Shown here piece by piece: positions 37,201 through 48,900 of a DNA stretch of 64,000 nt. A model generated the notes under the pieces. It was not told where the DNA came from. It ran no database searches and saw only the letters and a program-made list of their open reading frames with translations. The position numbers and the translations under genes are program-made. Every line of letters starts with the position of its first letter. Within the stretch, counting starts at the first letter, position 1. Source of the stretch: Atrichornis clamosus (taxonomy: Eukaryota; Chordata; Aves; Passeriformes; Menuridae); assembly GCA_013400975.1 (NCBI GenBank), contig WBMZ01011900.1, forward strand, positions 1-64,000. Reading direction: 5' to 3'.

Positions 37201-39355
37201 AGATAACCATAATGACCAACAACACGGCACATATTGATCCTAAGGATATAATCGTTATCATGGAGATGTCCAGGGAAGGTTGGCTTATCAAAGTTGCTTC
37301 TGTGCTTGAAAATGAATAAACATGCTCAAAAATGGTACATCTCAGAAGTGCTTTGGTACTAAGCTGAGGGCTGCCTTTATCCTGGACTATCACTAAAAAC
37401 TCCCATTGTTTTGCTGGAACTGATTCAACACTCACATTGATAGAGATGTCACAAGTTTGGGGATCCATCACAAAGATGCTATTTTCTTTGTCAGCTGCTA
37501 TGGAGCAGCTGAGTTCAGAGTTCATACCAGAGTCTCTATCTGTAGCCCTTATCCTGGTGACAAGAAAGCCAATTCCAGCATCTTTAGGGATTGAGATTTC
37601 TGCTGTGCTGTTGCGTAGCGCTGGCCCCACGATGACAGGAGCGTTGTCATTTTCATCAATGATGGTGAGCACAACTGTGGTATTGCTAACAAGCTGCTGG
37701 CTCCCTCCATCCCTAGCTTGAACCACAAAGGCAATTTGATTTACTTCTTCGTGATCAAAGGTTCGCAGGGCATAGATCGCCCCGTTGGAGGGATCGATGG
37801 TGACATAGGTGGTTATAGAACTTCCCAAAATAGAATTCTCCAAAATAGTGTATGTCACCTGCCCATTGTCACCTAGATCTGGGTCTGTGGCTGTGACTGA
37901 TGTGATGTACGCTCCTGGAGAGTTATTTTCCAATATAACAACTTCATATCTGTTTGTCTGGAAGTGGGGTGGGTTGTCATTTTCATCACTGATTTGGACA
38001 GTAAAGTGTTTCACTGTAGAGAGACTTGGCGTTCCCTTGTCCTCTGCTATTACAGTCAAGCTGTATTCAGATCTCTTTTCCCTATCTAGAGTGGCATTAG
38101 TCAAGATTAAATAGTTATTTTCATAAGTCTTTTGAAGTTTAAAGTGGCCATGCCCATGGAGCTTACAAACTATCTCTCCATTCACACCAGAGTCCTTGTC
38201 TTGCACTCTGACCAGGGCAACAAAGGTGTCCAGGGGTGACCCTTCAGAAATGTAAGCTACCTCCTCTCTCTCTGTGGACATCAGGTTTAAGTTAATTTCT
38301 GGCTTGTTGTCATTCAAATCCACAATTTTAATTATAATTTTGCAGTGAGCTGGAATAGAATTTGGCCCCATATCCTGAGCTTGAGCATCAATTTCATAGG
38401 ATTTGGTTACTTCGTAGTCCACTTGCTTCAGCAAGGTCAGGTGACCGTTTTCTGAGTCTATCCTAAAAGTCTCTATAATTTTGGCAGACACATGACTACT
38501 AAAGGAGTATACGACCTTCCCATTGGCGCCCTCGTCTGGATCAGTAGCATTGAGGTCTATCAGCAAAGTCCCAATGGGCGAGTTTTCCAAGAGCTGGATA
38601 ATATACGACTGCTGCTCAAAAACAGGGCTGTTGTCATTGGAATCAGAAATGCTGATTTTCAAGAGGGACGACCCAGATCTCTGAGGCACCCCTTTATCAG
38701 AAGCAGTGAGCTGGAGTTCGTAACTCGACTTCAACTCACGGTCCAGCTCTCTAACCACGATCAGCTCTGCATATTTAGCACCATCAGTCCTGGTTCTCAC
38801 CTCAATGCTAAAAAAATCATTTGCAGAAAGGGAGTAAGTGTGAAGGGAGTTGTCTCCCACATCTGGATCAAAAGCACTGTCCAAAGGGATCCGAGTTCCT
38901 ACAGCTGCACTCTCTGATATCTCGATAGGGATAAGAGCTCTGGAAAACTGCGGAGAGTTGTCATTAATATCCAGCACTTCAACTTCAACATGGAAAAGCT
39001 GCAGATGTTCAGTGGGCAGAGTGATCACATCAAACTCTATGGAGCAGTTTAAGTTTTTCTGGCACAGTTGTTCCCGATCAATTTTAGCTCCTATGCTGAT
39101 TTCTCCATTATCCTCACGGACTACAAGCAAGGGAGAATTTCCCCTCTGCATGGCTCGAAACCGAACCGAGGAAGGGTTAGGCATTTTTAATAAAACATCA
39201 GCAACATCCTCCGATAGTCTTGCAATTACTGATCCAACCCTCTGCTCCTCATAAATCCTGTATTTCAAATTCTTGCCCAGCACAGCCTTATTGAAAGATA
39301 TTATCATCAGTGCAAAAATGCATAGAAATTGCATTTTACTGCCGATTCGGTGCAT
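30624..39355 (-). CDS. PCDH18: Protocadherin-18, complete coding region in four exons (join of 30624-31294, 35546-35709, 35838-35926, 36872-39355)
   Basis: This is a delta-2 protocadherin, a single-pass cell-surface protein of the calcium-dependent adhesion family whose tail signals to actin. The joined exons total 3408 bases, giving 1135 residues plus TAA. The sequence shows a signal peptide (about 1-27, mature start near [11 protein letters not shown]) and six cadherin repeats. Calcium-linker motifs of the DxNDN type lie near residues 129, 237, 344, 455 and 564. A membrane helix spans about 698-720 and is followed by a basic [14 protein letters not shown] stretch. The tail contains [21 protein letters not shown] (conserved in delta protocadherins) and ends in LLQDVRQN. 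I recognise it from close resemblance to human PCDH18. The ATG at 39355 is chosen because it matches the human start and an in-frame TAA lies upstream at 39403-39401. No frameshift or premature stop is seen, so the gene looks intact. Confidence 0.97.
31295..35545 (-). other. PCDH18: PCDH18 intron 3 (4251 bp)
   Basis: This is the longest intron, bounded by donor GTAATA at its right end and acceptor TTGCAG at its left end. I see no coding exon inside it. A 145-codon plus-strand ORF at 32139-32576 resembles nothing I know. Pyrimidine-rich sequence lies at about 33418-33469. No recognisable LTR or CR1 tail was found. Confidence 0.85.
35546..35709 (-). CDS. PCDH18: PCDH18 coding exon 3 (residues 858-912 plus one base)
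   Basis: This 164-base exon completes the split arginine codon and encodes [20 protein letters not shown], continuing through [20 protein letters not shown] to GRIPA. The acceptor is TTTACAG|AT, ending at 35710. The donor is GCAG|GTAATA at 35545-35540. The acidic, serine-rich stretch is a hallmark conserved tail motif of delta protocadherins. Only 128 bases of intron separate it from exon 2. Confidence 0.96.
35710..35837 (-). other. PCDH18: PCDH18 intron 2 (128 bp)
   Basis: A very short GT-AG intron between exons 2 and 3, with GTAAGA donor and TTTACAG acceptor. Confidence 0.93.
35838..35926 (-). CDS. PCDH18: PCDH18 coding exon 2 (residues 829-857 plus two bases)
   Basis: This 89-base exon encodes the tail segment starting [11 protein letters not shown] and ending RSY, plus AG of an arginine codon. 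It joins exon 1 in phase 0. The donor ACAG|GTAAGA is at 35837-35832. The acceptor reads TTTAGCAG, so splicing can include or skip the first CAG (Gln). The exon is too short to stand out as an ORF and was found from similarity to human PCDH18. Confidence 0.95.
35927..36871 (-). other. PCDH18: PCDH18 intron 1 (945 bp)
   Basis: This GT-AG intron follows the large first exon. Its first 144 bases keep the exon-1 frame open up to a stop, and a minus-strand AATAAA sits at 36337-36332, so it could supply an alternative 3' end. The acceptor end carries TAGCAG. Confidence 0.9.
36872..39355 (-). CDS. PCDH18: PCDH18 coding exon 1 (residues 1-828)
   Basis: One large exon encodes the whole extracellular part, the membrane helix and about 108 tail residues, the usual layout for delta protocadherins. 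It starts at ATG 39355-39353 and ends after GAG in ...HATPAVE. The donor GTAAGG occupies 36871-36866 on the minus strand. Its 2484 bases are 828 whole codons, so the junction is phase 0. A second in-frame ATG (residue 8) could also initiate, but the first matches the human protein. If the donor is not used, the frame stays open for 47 more codons to a stop at 36728-36730. Confidence 0.97.
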
Positions 39356-39600
39356 TTGTAAGTTTTTGCAATTAATTTCTCCCAGTAAGTTAAAAAGCAA
39401 TTATTTCGCCTTTTTTCGATACCTTAAACCCAGAGCACATCTGGTCCTTTCCAACTTGAAAACGCTTTTTCTAGCCAGCCAAGTATTAATAACTTACAGA
39501 TCAGAAAACTTTTTGCTTTTGTTATACACACCGTGCCAGGACATCCAGATACAATCTGTAGGCAATCCACGCTTTCTCATTTGACTCCACGCTCCTCTTC
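39356..39600 (-). other. PCDH18: Presumed PCDH18 5' untranslated region
   Basis: Sequence between the start codon and the CpG island. It contains an in-frame stop (39403-39401) and a 16-codon upstream ORF (39440-39390). The transcription start is not visible, so the right boundary is approximate. Confidence 0.5.
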
Positions 39601-39965
39601 CAGGCTAAGATGCGCCGGAGCACCGTGTTCCTCTCCTGCCGTCAGCATCCAGTGACCGCAGGGAGCCGGCGGGATGGAGCCGCAACCCGTCCTCCAGTCT
39701 CTCTCCGCACTCGCCGCCGGACTAAACACACTCCCTCGCCGGCTCCAGCCTAAAATCCTCCGCAACTTCACTCCAAGTCCCCAGACAAAGCTTTTGCCCG
39801 GCCTGTGCCGAGCCCCGTGCAGCCAATCAGCCGGGGAAGGGAGGGGGCCCGCAGCCCGGCGCGCCGGGGCGGGGGGACCGAGAGCGCGGGCGGGACCGGG
39901 GGCGAGCGGGGCGGGCCCTGCGCCAGGCCCTGCTTGCCGCCAAGGATGGAGGGGGGGGGGCACAA
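39590..39965 (-). promoter_or_regulatory. PCDH18: CpG-island promoter of PCDH18
   Basis: This GC- and CpG-dense block directly upstream of the gene contrasts sharply with AT-rich surroundings. It contains a CCAAT box (39823-39827 on the plus strand) and several GC boxes (GGGCGG type) between 39860 and 39920. No TATA box is obvious. CpG-island promoters with dispersed starts are typical for developmental genes. The promoter role is inferred from position and composition. Confidence 0.8.
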
Positions 39966-40500
39966 AGAACTAATAGGCAACTTTAAATCAACGTCTGTCC
40001 TCCCCACCCCCCGAATTTTCACGGCAGTTTCAAGCGGGGTTTTGTGATTTTAATTCCTCCCCTTTCTGCCACGAGAAATGCGATCGCGCTCCTTATTTGC
40101 ATACTTTTCGGTTCCCCCTTGTTTAACTCACTGGGAGCTTTTAAGTGGGTTTGCTTAGTAAAGGAGCTGGGGGTGACGTCTCTCTATCAGTGCCGCCAGA
40201 ACGTCTTCTTGCTGCTTGTTTACCTACAACCTGCATGTCCCCAGCGTCTGTGCTCCTGCCCGGAGCCCAGCGAGATCTTCTCCACTCCATGAAATCTGTC
40301 CCTCCTTCTTCCCAAGTCAGGAACACTTTGCACACTCCGCTCCTTCCCCGGCTGCCTCTCGCAGCATCTCTGCCCTCAGCGCAGCTGCCTCCGCCTGAGC
40401 CCCGTTCCTCTGTGTGTTCGTGTGTGCGATTGTCTCTGAGCTTTTATATTTGCTGTTCCAGTGCTTCTTTAGACGATCTTTTTCATCCTATTTGAAACAG
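39966..40500. promoter_or_regulatory. Probable upstream promoter region of PCDH18
   Basis: This moderately CpG-containing sequence upstream of the island includes the octamer ATTTGCAT (40095-40102) and a CRE-like TGACGTC (40174-40180). Open frames here are short, overlap each other on both strands and resemble no known protein. The regulatory role is inferred. Confidence 0.4.
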
Positions 40501-43500
40501 CACTCATGCTCCACCGTGACAGTCTCTGCTGAGCACACCTTCTACATGCCAAGTGTTTTAAAGGAAAAGAAGCCACAAGACAGATTGTTTGGAAAGCAAC
40601 AAATTCCTCCCCTCTCTGATGTTGCCGAAAACTATTTACATTCTCACACATTTGCACACAAAAATATAATCTTATGATTGAGTCGAGCATGTATTTTGTG
40701 CACATCAGAAATGTTACAGATCCTTGCATGAGCTTCAGGCTGCATTCAGGACATGGAAGCTGATGCATTCTTCTCATTTCAAATGTATCTATTTATGTGA
40801 CTTCTACTTCCTTTTTTTTTACATATGCTTTTATCATTTTATCCACAGGCTTGCTGTGTTTCCCTTTGTTTTTCTGCTAACTTTCTCTATTTCTTTATCG
40901 GCGTTGCCTTTAACGATACTATCACTCTTTTATTGCTATTTTCCCTCTCTTATATTCCCCCCTCTCCCCTGCATATCCAAAAATGCAGAGTAAATCTTTG
41001 ATTTTCCCAATTTACTTAGTCTTTGCAGAGCTCTGCCAAAGTCACTAAGAAGGTTTTTGCTGAAAAAGAAAGCAGAGGAGGCTCAGTGTGAACTCTCCTT
41101 CTTTTTAAGCATTCAAAAGCATTTTATAAGCCATTGTCTCTTTTTTTTTTTTTTTTCCACAAACTAGCACCGTGTGGTAAATTGTGCAGAATAGAAATGC
41201 CCATAATGAATGTATTTAGTACTGGGTCACGCTGATGAACATTCTGCCCCCATGAATAATACTGTTTTACAAGTTTGCAGCCCTTTCAAATTACTGATCC
41301 CCAAATCCTATAGGCAAACTAGAAAAGCTAACACAAGCAACTGGGACTTTAGAAACCCATAGCCATCTGGCCTAAATCTCTAACAATCCAAGCCAATAAT
41401 TATATCAATTCAGGCTTTAGTGAACCCCTTTGCAAACATCAAAAGAGCAAAGAAAGGAATTAGTGGCCATTCTAAGTTCTGGTGGAGAGAATTCAAAGAT
41501 AGTATAATTCCATTAGTTCACAGACAGCTTTTTTTGCAGCTCTGATAAATCTTCCTAAAACATTTTTCCAAGGCACCAGTGTAAACTCTTTTCTGACGAT
41601 AATTGGGGAAAGAGGTTCAATTAAATTCTGTTCTTAGTGTCAATAAAAAGTATTTTGTTGATAAAAGAAGTCACAGCCCCTTTACATGATGAGTATAGGA
41701 GATGAATAATTCATAGTGAAAATAATTTCACTGCTTCAAAACTATTATATATACTCTTAAATAATAACACATTCTTCCAAGGAACTGTTTAGTACACTTA
41801 TATATGCAGAACTTGCTTTATGCAATTTTTATCATTTTCCAAATAGTACTTCCACTTCATCACCTCAGTCTTTCTCAGAGGCACACTCTGTATATCATTA
41901 GGCAGCAGGATACCTACAGATAGGAATTACAGCACCTCTTTCCTTTTTTTGGTTTTTTTTCCCCTTTTTGAATTTATTTTTTATTTTGCAACCTTACCAG
42001 TTAGTTTATACGTCATATTATCACTTAAGTCCACACTGTCTTGCAACTGACCATTTGCACTTATGATAAAATGTCATTGGCACAATAGTCCTTATCTGAC
42101 TTCTGAACTAAAGTAATTAAAAAGTCTCAATTTTCTTTTTTATTTTGTCATCTGACATTCCTTTGACCCTGCAAGTGAGGAGGAACACATCTTGAGGTTG
42201 TTTGCTTAGATGGAGCAATATCTAAGCAAGTGAGACTACTAGAAGTGATGCTTGTCTATGGTGCTTAGGAGCAATCGCAGCACTCCCGAGGTTGATTTTT
42301 CCAACATCCAGTGAAAGAGTTTTGTCTGAAAGTCTCTTAAACTCCAGTCCACCTTTGACATGGCAGACTTCTCTCACAAAGAAAAGGGAGCGTCCCACGT
42401 GCAGGCAGCAGACGCTTCTTAGGGAGCGTGGTATTGTGAGTGCTGCTAGGCACGTGAGTGGACTGCTGTTGGCCTCCTGTAGACTAATCTTGGTTATTGC
42501 CACCTGAGACAGACCTAGTCACCACAAGGTTCTTCCCAAAAGCTGCACACCAGTTCTCCAGTGATGGACCTGAGGAAGAAAAACAAACTGACTCTAAATT
42601 GCACTTCCATTTGCCTGCAGTACTGCTTCAGAAACCACAGCTGCACAGCAGATTAATTATTTTTCACTTAGCAGAAAGGAGTTTTATTTCTATGGTCAAT
42701 AAACTTTAAAGTCTATCTTTTTACTCTGAGGAGTTTTACTGAGCTCTCAAGCATGTATTTTCTTCTGAAAGTTTACATTCCCCTAGATGCACAGTATATA
42801 TGCAAAACTTAGGTGACAAAGAATTTTACTTTGAAGAACTATTTTGATAAATAGCCCCTCAGCAAGGACAGGGGAGAAAGAAAATAATTTTCTTAATAAT
42901 GATAGAAGCACAGTAAAATTAGCACGGTGCAATTTGGTTCATTTCCCTGCTCAAGACACAGACACAAAAATGAGGGTTTATTCACTTTCAGTATGATTTA
43001 TTGCCTTATGTTGCATTATGTTACAAAATGTCACATGAGCTATGCTCCAGCGCACAAGACAAAATTTGATTTGACACCTGTGCAATGAATGTGAAAGACA
43101 AGTCTTCCTAAGTCAGAAGTGTATTTTAAAAGAACATTTCCATCACAATGAATGACAAGACTGAGCTTCCTCTCTCCTTCTTGCCTCTCTCCCTCTGCTT
43201 CTCTTTCTTCCTCCCTCCCTCTCCCTTCCTCTATCCCTCTTCAACAAGCTTGTTTCCCAAAGTATAAATAACCTTTCCATCTGTTGCAGCATGAGTCCAA
43301 ATTGACTGAGGAGTATCCCTGTAGGCAAACAAGTGTTGCCATTTTATACTCTCAGGCCCATAAAGCTGACCAAAGGCCAATATGACACTGTTCTTCGGAG
43401 TGGGTAGAAGGAGGCTGACATTTCAGATTGATTTTTTGTATAGACAGCCATATTACAGAACTCATCACAAACTATTGCTGTACTTGTATGTGTTTGTAGC

Positions 43501-45884
43501 ACAAACTAATGCTATCTTATCAGTCACACTTATACCCAATATTCTTTTCAGAACTGAGAGATATCAGAAGCTGAATTACTTTAAGAGATATTAAAGGCAG
43601 AATAGACCATTGGACTATCAAAACTATGATCTTTGCATCGCTGTCTTCTTAGTTAAGACTAAATACATTAGGCAGGGCACATATTTTGATCTGTGGAATA
43701 TTAAACAATGTATCTCAATTACACATCATTTACCTAGTTCACATGAAAACGCAGTCAAAAATGGGGTTGGGGATCCTGGCAGAAAAATCAGAAAACAAAA
43801 AGCCCAAAAGTGATGTTATCAATCCTGACCGCCACAAAATCTATACCTTGACTATATACAGGTATACCTATACCTTACAGTACTTCCTGCTGGAGGTACC
43901 CTGGCTTAACAGTATCTGTTCCCATCAGAGCACTGCTGCTTCTCCGCAGTGTCCAGCATGAGTGGTCTCAAAGGCCACTCTGTCACCTCAGAGACATCCA
44001 GAAGACATTCAGTAAAGGTAATAGCTGAACCAGGAAAAAGCGTCTTCCTGCCCCAACAAATAGATAGTCAAAGCCCTGGAACAAAAGACTAGGACTCAGA
44101 GGAAGGAATAAACAGAGAAATTTAGTTCAGAGCCCTCACCTATAACTTTCACTTTTTCAACTTGCTTAAAAAAAGATCTGATTGGTCATTAAAATACATC
44201 AAACCACAAAATTCTGTACAACTGCTGATGCGTGAGAAAGTTTTTTTGAAAAGTGAGTTTAAAATTATGTTTTACATTATCATCAATCATCGTAGCAAAG
44301 GGCAGGGGATCAGATTTTCTGCTACATGAGTAAATTTCCATAGTGGTTTTGCAATGCAGCATTGTGTATATAAATCGTGAGGTAAACATATATAAGTTCC
44401 ATGCGTGGTATGTACTGTACCTAGATATTCAGTCTCTTTCTGCACCAATAAAACTTCTATCTCTCAAAGTTTTACCAAGTGAAAAAAAGAAATATACATG
44501 AGTCTTACAGTTTACTAGATCTCTACTATAAACAAATGCCTTCAATATATCAGTGGATGTTTTTGAATTTTTTTTGAGGATTAGTTAATATATATAGGCA
44601 CAGTATATAATGGAAATTCCATTGTTAGATCACTCTAATGCATTTGTAATTTTATTTAGTTATTGCCTTGTAAAGTATGCAGTAGAATGTCTCTAATTGA
44701 TAGTTGTTTACCCAAAACTGCCTTTAAGAACAATTACACACTCTTAAGCAAAATGAGGACTTGAGCATTACATATATTTGGGATAAAAGGCACCAGTCAG
44801 GACTGTAACACATTTATTTCCCACCACACCTAAGCCAACAAAGGTAATGCTGTGTGTTCCACTTTCTCACAAAGCCACCCAAACTCAGCCATAGTTCCTG
44901 TTGTGTGCGACAGATACAACCACCCATTTCCTAATGTTATATTTCTAATTTTTCCTTCTGATCATCCCTACAACTGACGTACAAATAATACAGAGAGCCA
45001 AATTCTTCAGGGAACAGTGCCCATAACCTTCGGTTCGTGCAAAGTGGAACTCAAGGAACAAAGGTTCTCTTTCACCTGTTGTCCACCACTGATGGAGCCA
45101 CTGTGGGGCTGGAGTGGTCACTACTCAGGCAGAAACCCCAGACCTCTGCTTTCCCCACAGGGAAAGCACCAGCAACATCTGTGCTCTCAGCCCGATGTAC
45201 GGTAATCAGTTGTACATGGTGGTGTACTGACACTGGATTTCCAACATCTGGCTTTATTCCAGATAAAGCAAACTCATACACTGCATGCCCTGGAATTTGA
45301 AATACGTGAAAAAATTTGAAAGGTTTTCTGTGTCTTCTGCTGCTTCTCTGCTTTGACAAATGTCTGGCTCTTGTACCCTGCAACACACCATCTAGCATGT
45401 GATGATATTTTCAAGGTCACTCTTTATAAAGACCAGAAGGAGCAGCTGCATTTGAGATAATTCTTTTCTTTGCAGGAGTGAGGTTTCTGTAAAAAATAAA
45501 AAATTTGAAGTTTGGTGTAGATGTGAATTTAGTCAGGGCTGCAGTACACAGTCTGTCAAATTACTGTCTCAACCCAAGCTTTTCATGGAACTATAACATT
45601 TCCATGCCCTCTGTGAGTTTAAAAGAGGAGCATAATTGCTGTTTCAAGTGTCTTTTGACCAGACAAAGCATGTGTTCATTCTTTCACTGACAGCTTAAGC
45701 CAAAATGATCCAGATCCACTCGTGTACCTACTTCCAGCAGCTGCTTGTGACTAATGTGCTCCAGCAATGTCAGACACTCTAGAGAAGGAAATGTCAATCT
45801 TCTTCAACACAGCCAGAGTTCAGCCATGTGCAGCCATGGCAGAGCCAGAGGTAACTCCAGAGTTTTTAAGACGCTTTTGCCTTC
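40501..45884. other. Gene-free sequence upstream of PCDH18
   Basis: No coding region is recognised. It contains a long pyrimidine tract at 43167-43242 and T runs near 41140 and 41945. Confidence 0.65.
43167..43242. repeat. Long pyrimidine tract
   Basis: About 75 bases of almost only C and T on the plus strand (CTCCCT/CTTCC units), with few G or A interruptions. Confidence 0.9.
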
Positions 45885-45981
45885 TTTGTAGATGTGGTGC
45901 TGGTGGACCTGACACCAGGTTAGGTTAATGGTTGGACTTCATGTTCTTAGAGGTCCTTTCCAACCTTAATGATTCTATGAT
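45885..45981 (+). mobile_element. CR1 LINE 3' tail fragment
   Basis: TAGATGTGGTGCTGGTGGAC leads into GTTAATGGTTGGACTTCATG and TCCTTTCCAACCTTAATGAT, ending in TTCTATGA, the CR1 terminal octamer. Plus orientation, 5'-truncated. Confidence 0.85.
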
Positions 45982-48900
45982 TTTTGACACCAAGGCTGAC
46001 AGGAACCAACACAATCCACAGAAGGATTTTGAATAGCTTCAGAGTTAGTTAAAAATGTTTTGAAGAGCATGAGCCTCACATGAGTGCAAAGCTTTTATGG
46101 CAAGACAGGCCATTTCAGCAGATTTCTCCAGAAATAGATGCTGTTGGGCAAATATTTCTTGGAAGGACCTAAACCTCTCTCTACTGCAGCATTTAGCAAG
46201 CTTGCATTAAAAAGGACTGTCTTTAAGGAATCCATAATGTCCTTTCTCTCTTCAAAACCTCAGGCACAATCCACTACCCAGCCTGGTTTGTGAATAAGGA
46301 ACAAATATGTTGTTTATTTTATTTTACAGTAAATATTTGTACAGTACTCCACGTGGGTATCTGCATTTTTTTTCTTCTTGATTTTTCTGGGAAAAAAAAA
46401 AAAAAAGAAAAAAAACCTCCCTGCTTCAATGTAATGGGAAAAGATCTGAAAATTTAAACCTGCTGTAGGAAGCAGGCACTGTGGGAACTGTAATGGGAAA
46501 AGGGCAGGTATGGTTTATCAGTAGAATATGTAGCATATATTGAACATCCAGCTTCCCAAGTGGTTAACAGTGCTCAATGAAAATGTTTCTCTTTAAAGAA
46601 TCAGATATTCCTTTTTTTTTTTCAATAGCTGCAGTATGGTAAAACTGGTGCCATAAAGTCATTGCAAGAGACAGCAAACAACTTTGTTATCATAATAGGC
46701 TTTTTTTCCCTCCTTCTTTTTTTAACAATGGCTCTAGCAGGTGGCGTGTGGCTGAGACCGGGTCTATCACCATCTCCAGGGTGCAAAGACGTCCCTCAAG
46801 GTTTCTGTGGGAGGAATTTGTTGGTGGGATTTGGATTGTAAAGGCACGTGAGCATCTGCTGCCTGCTCAGTCTCATTACCATTGACACAATTAGCTCCTG
46901 CAGCTCATGGCCGGGCAGCCCAAGCAAGGACTCAATTTTCTTGCCTCTCTGACAATGCTCATTATCATTCATCTGAACCTATGGGTTCCTCTGCCTCTGA
47001 GTCTGGCAGGGGGGTGTGAAAACAGATCACACAGAGGAACACTCAGGGAAGGAACAGCAAATTGTGATAATAGCTACGAACGGCCTAAAATCAAACGCCT
47101 TGCGTACAACACTGATGATAAACTTTCAGTATTCGTAGTAGTTGCTCTTTTCCCTTCTGTGAAAGTTGCTTCATTCCAGAAAACCACATTCTATGGGTTT
47201 ATGCTACAGTATACTTTCTGTAAGTAGCTTATAACCTTTTTCTGTGATTCTGGAGATACTGTGTGTAATTTCACTATTGCCCTTCTATAATCCCAATCAC
47301 TTGCTAAATTCTGACAAACTTTTCTTTTTTTTTTTTTTTTTGATAATATGCAGAAAAAGTCCATTTCCCGCCTTTGAGTTAATTTGGAAACCAGACTAAA
47401 AGTAAAATTTTTTCTCCTTATGGAATTTTGGAAAGTAGAAGTTAATTCACATCTTCCTCTGTCAGCCACAGTCTAAACAAAATTTTAACCCATATCTGCA
47501 GATAAAAACTTCACGTTCCTCTAAGTGTCCTCACACCACATAAAACTGCAATTATTTTACATTTCCTTGCAACAGATACTGCATAATTCCTCCTTGCTGG
47601 CCTTATGTCCTTTCATTGCTACAAAGAACCCTTAGCCCATAAATGAAAGATTAGAAAAGTCACACATTTTTCAAATAAATCACTTGGCTAAAAGCAGTGA
47701 GGAGGGGAAGGAGAAAGAGGAAGAGAATTTAACCCAATCTACCTCCTGGATATACGTCAAGGATCTCTGTCTATGAACAAAGAAAACAGAAGGGCTTCAA
47801 GGCCTGAATCTGTGATAATCTTGCAGTTTTTGAATGTTGCATAGCTAGTGATTTGTGATCTTACTGGAGAGTAATACATTAAAGCAGAAATACTTTTTAC
47901 CACAACACTTCTTTCCTGAGACTCAGCCTTTACTAGTCTTGTAACACAGGAGAATAGAAAACTTGGCAGAGAGCTGGAGAGGAGAAAGGGGCATGGCATT
48001 TGCTTTCAGATGTTTTTAAAACTCAATGAAGTGTTATTGTTTCCATAAATCATTACTAAGGGTTTATTTTCCTCCCCCCTTGCTGTCTTGTTAGAGAAAA
48101 CATAAGCTGGGCATCGGTATCACTCATGGCTAAAAAGAAATAAATGGAGCCATTTTAATGAGTTTTCCAAAATGATGACTGTCACAGTTTTAATCCCAAG
48201 TTCCAGGCAGTACAGAAATTGTGCAAGCCTGGAGCACTGAGGAGAGGAGGGACAAGGCCATCTTTCCCACTGATGAAATCCAGAGCCTATGCTGGTTTGC
48301 AGAACTGCTCCAATTCCCCTGGCTTTGTCATGGAAATGTGAACCCTGAAAGAAGAGTCTATTATGTCAAATTACAAATTATTTTATAGGGTTTTAAGTAA
48401 TTGTTTGCTGACTGTTGTCATGCACATGTGGTTTGTTGGAAGCTGATGTAATCATTTTGGCAAATTTCCACCAGCAAGATTCAGCTGGGGTGAATTTTGA
48501 AATCAGCTGCTGTGGGGGTTCACATCATGCAACTACTGGGTGAAAGACACCCTTCAAAGTTAATTTACACAGACCCACTTTAGAAGTAGTGCATTATGTC
48601 TCAACTGTATGAAATATATTGTGCACATATTAGCATTCACAAAATTCATTAGAAACCCGTAAGTTCAAATGAAAGAGGTCTGTTGCTTTCATCCTATAAA
48701 ATTTAACATCTTCATGGCCAGCAAAAAGATATAAATTGTATAGAAAACATAGCAAAAATATGGGCTGTGTTTTTCTGGCACCATTTGAATAAAGTTTTCC
48801 TTCATCAGATATCAATTAAAATAAATATGCAAGACTCTTCCAAAATAACCTTAACTTACTGGAATGCATTCTCTCACCAGGCTGTATAAATATGGGTACA

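Noticed and set aside
38492..39254. Plus-strand open frames of 134-141 codons inside exon 1
   Set aside because: They are shadows opposite the intact PCDH18 coding strand and show no domain.
36728..39400. Taking the PCDH18 start at the TTG at 39400
   Set aside because: The 15 residues before MHRIGSKMQ are not part of the family's signal peptide, TTG is not a normal start in vertebrates, and the ATG at 39355 matches the human start.
39577..40047. Overlapping GC-rich open frames on both strands at the CpG island
   Set aside because: Low stop-codon density in GC-rich sequence explains them. The proteins are Pro/Gly/Ala/Arg-rich and resemble nothing.
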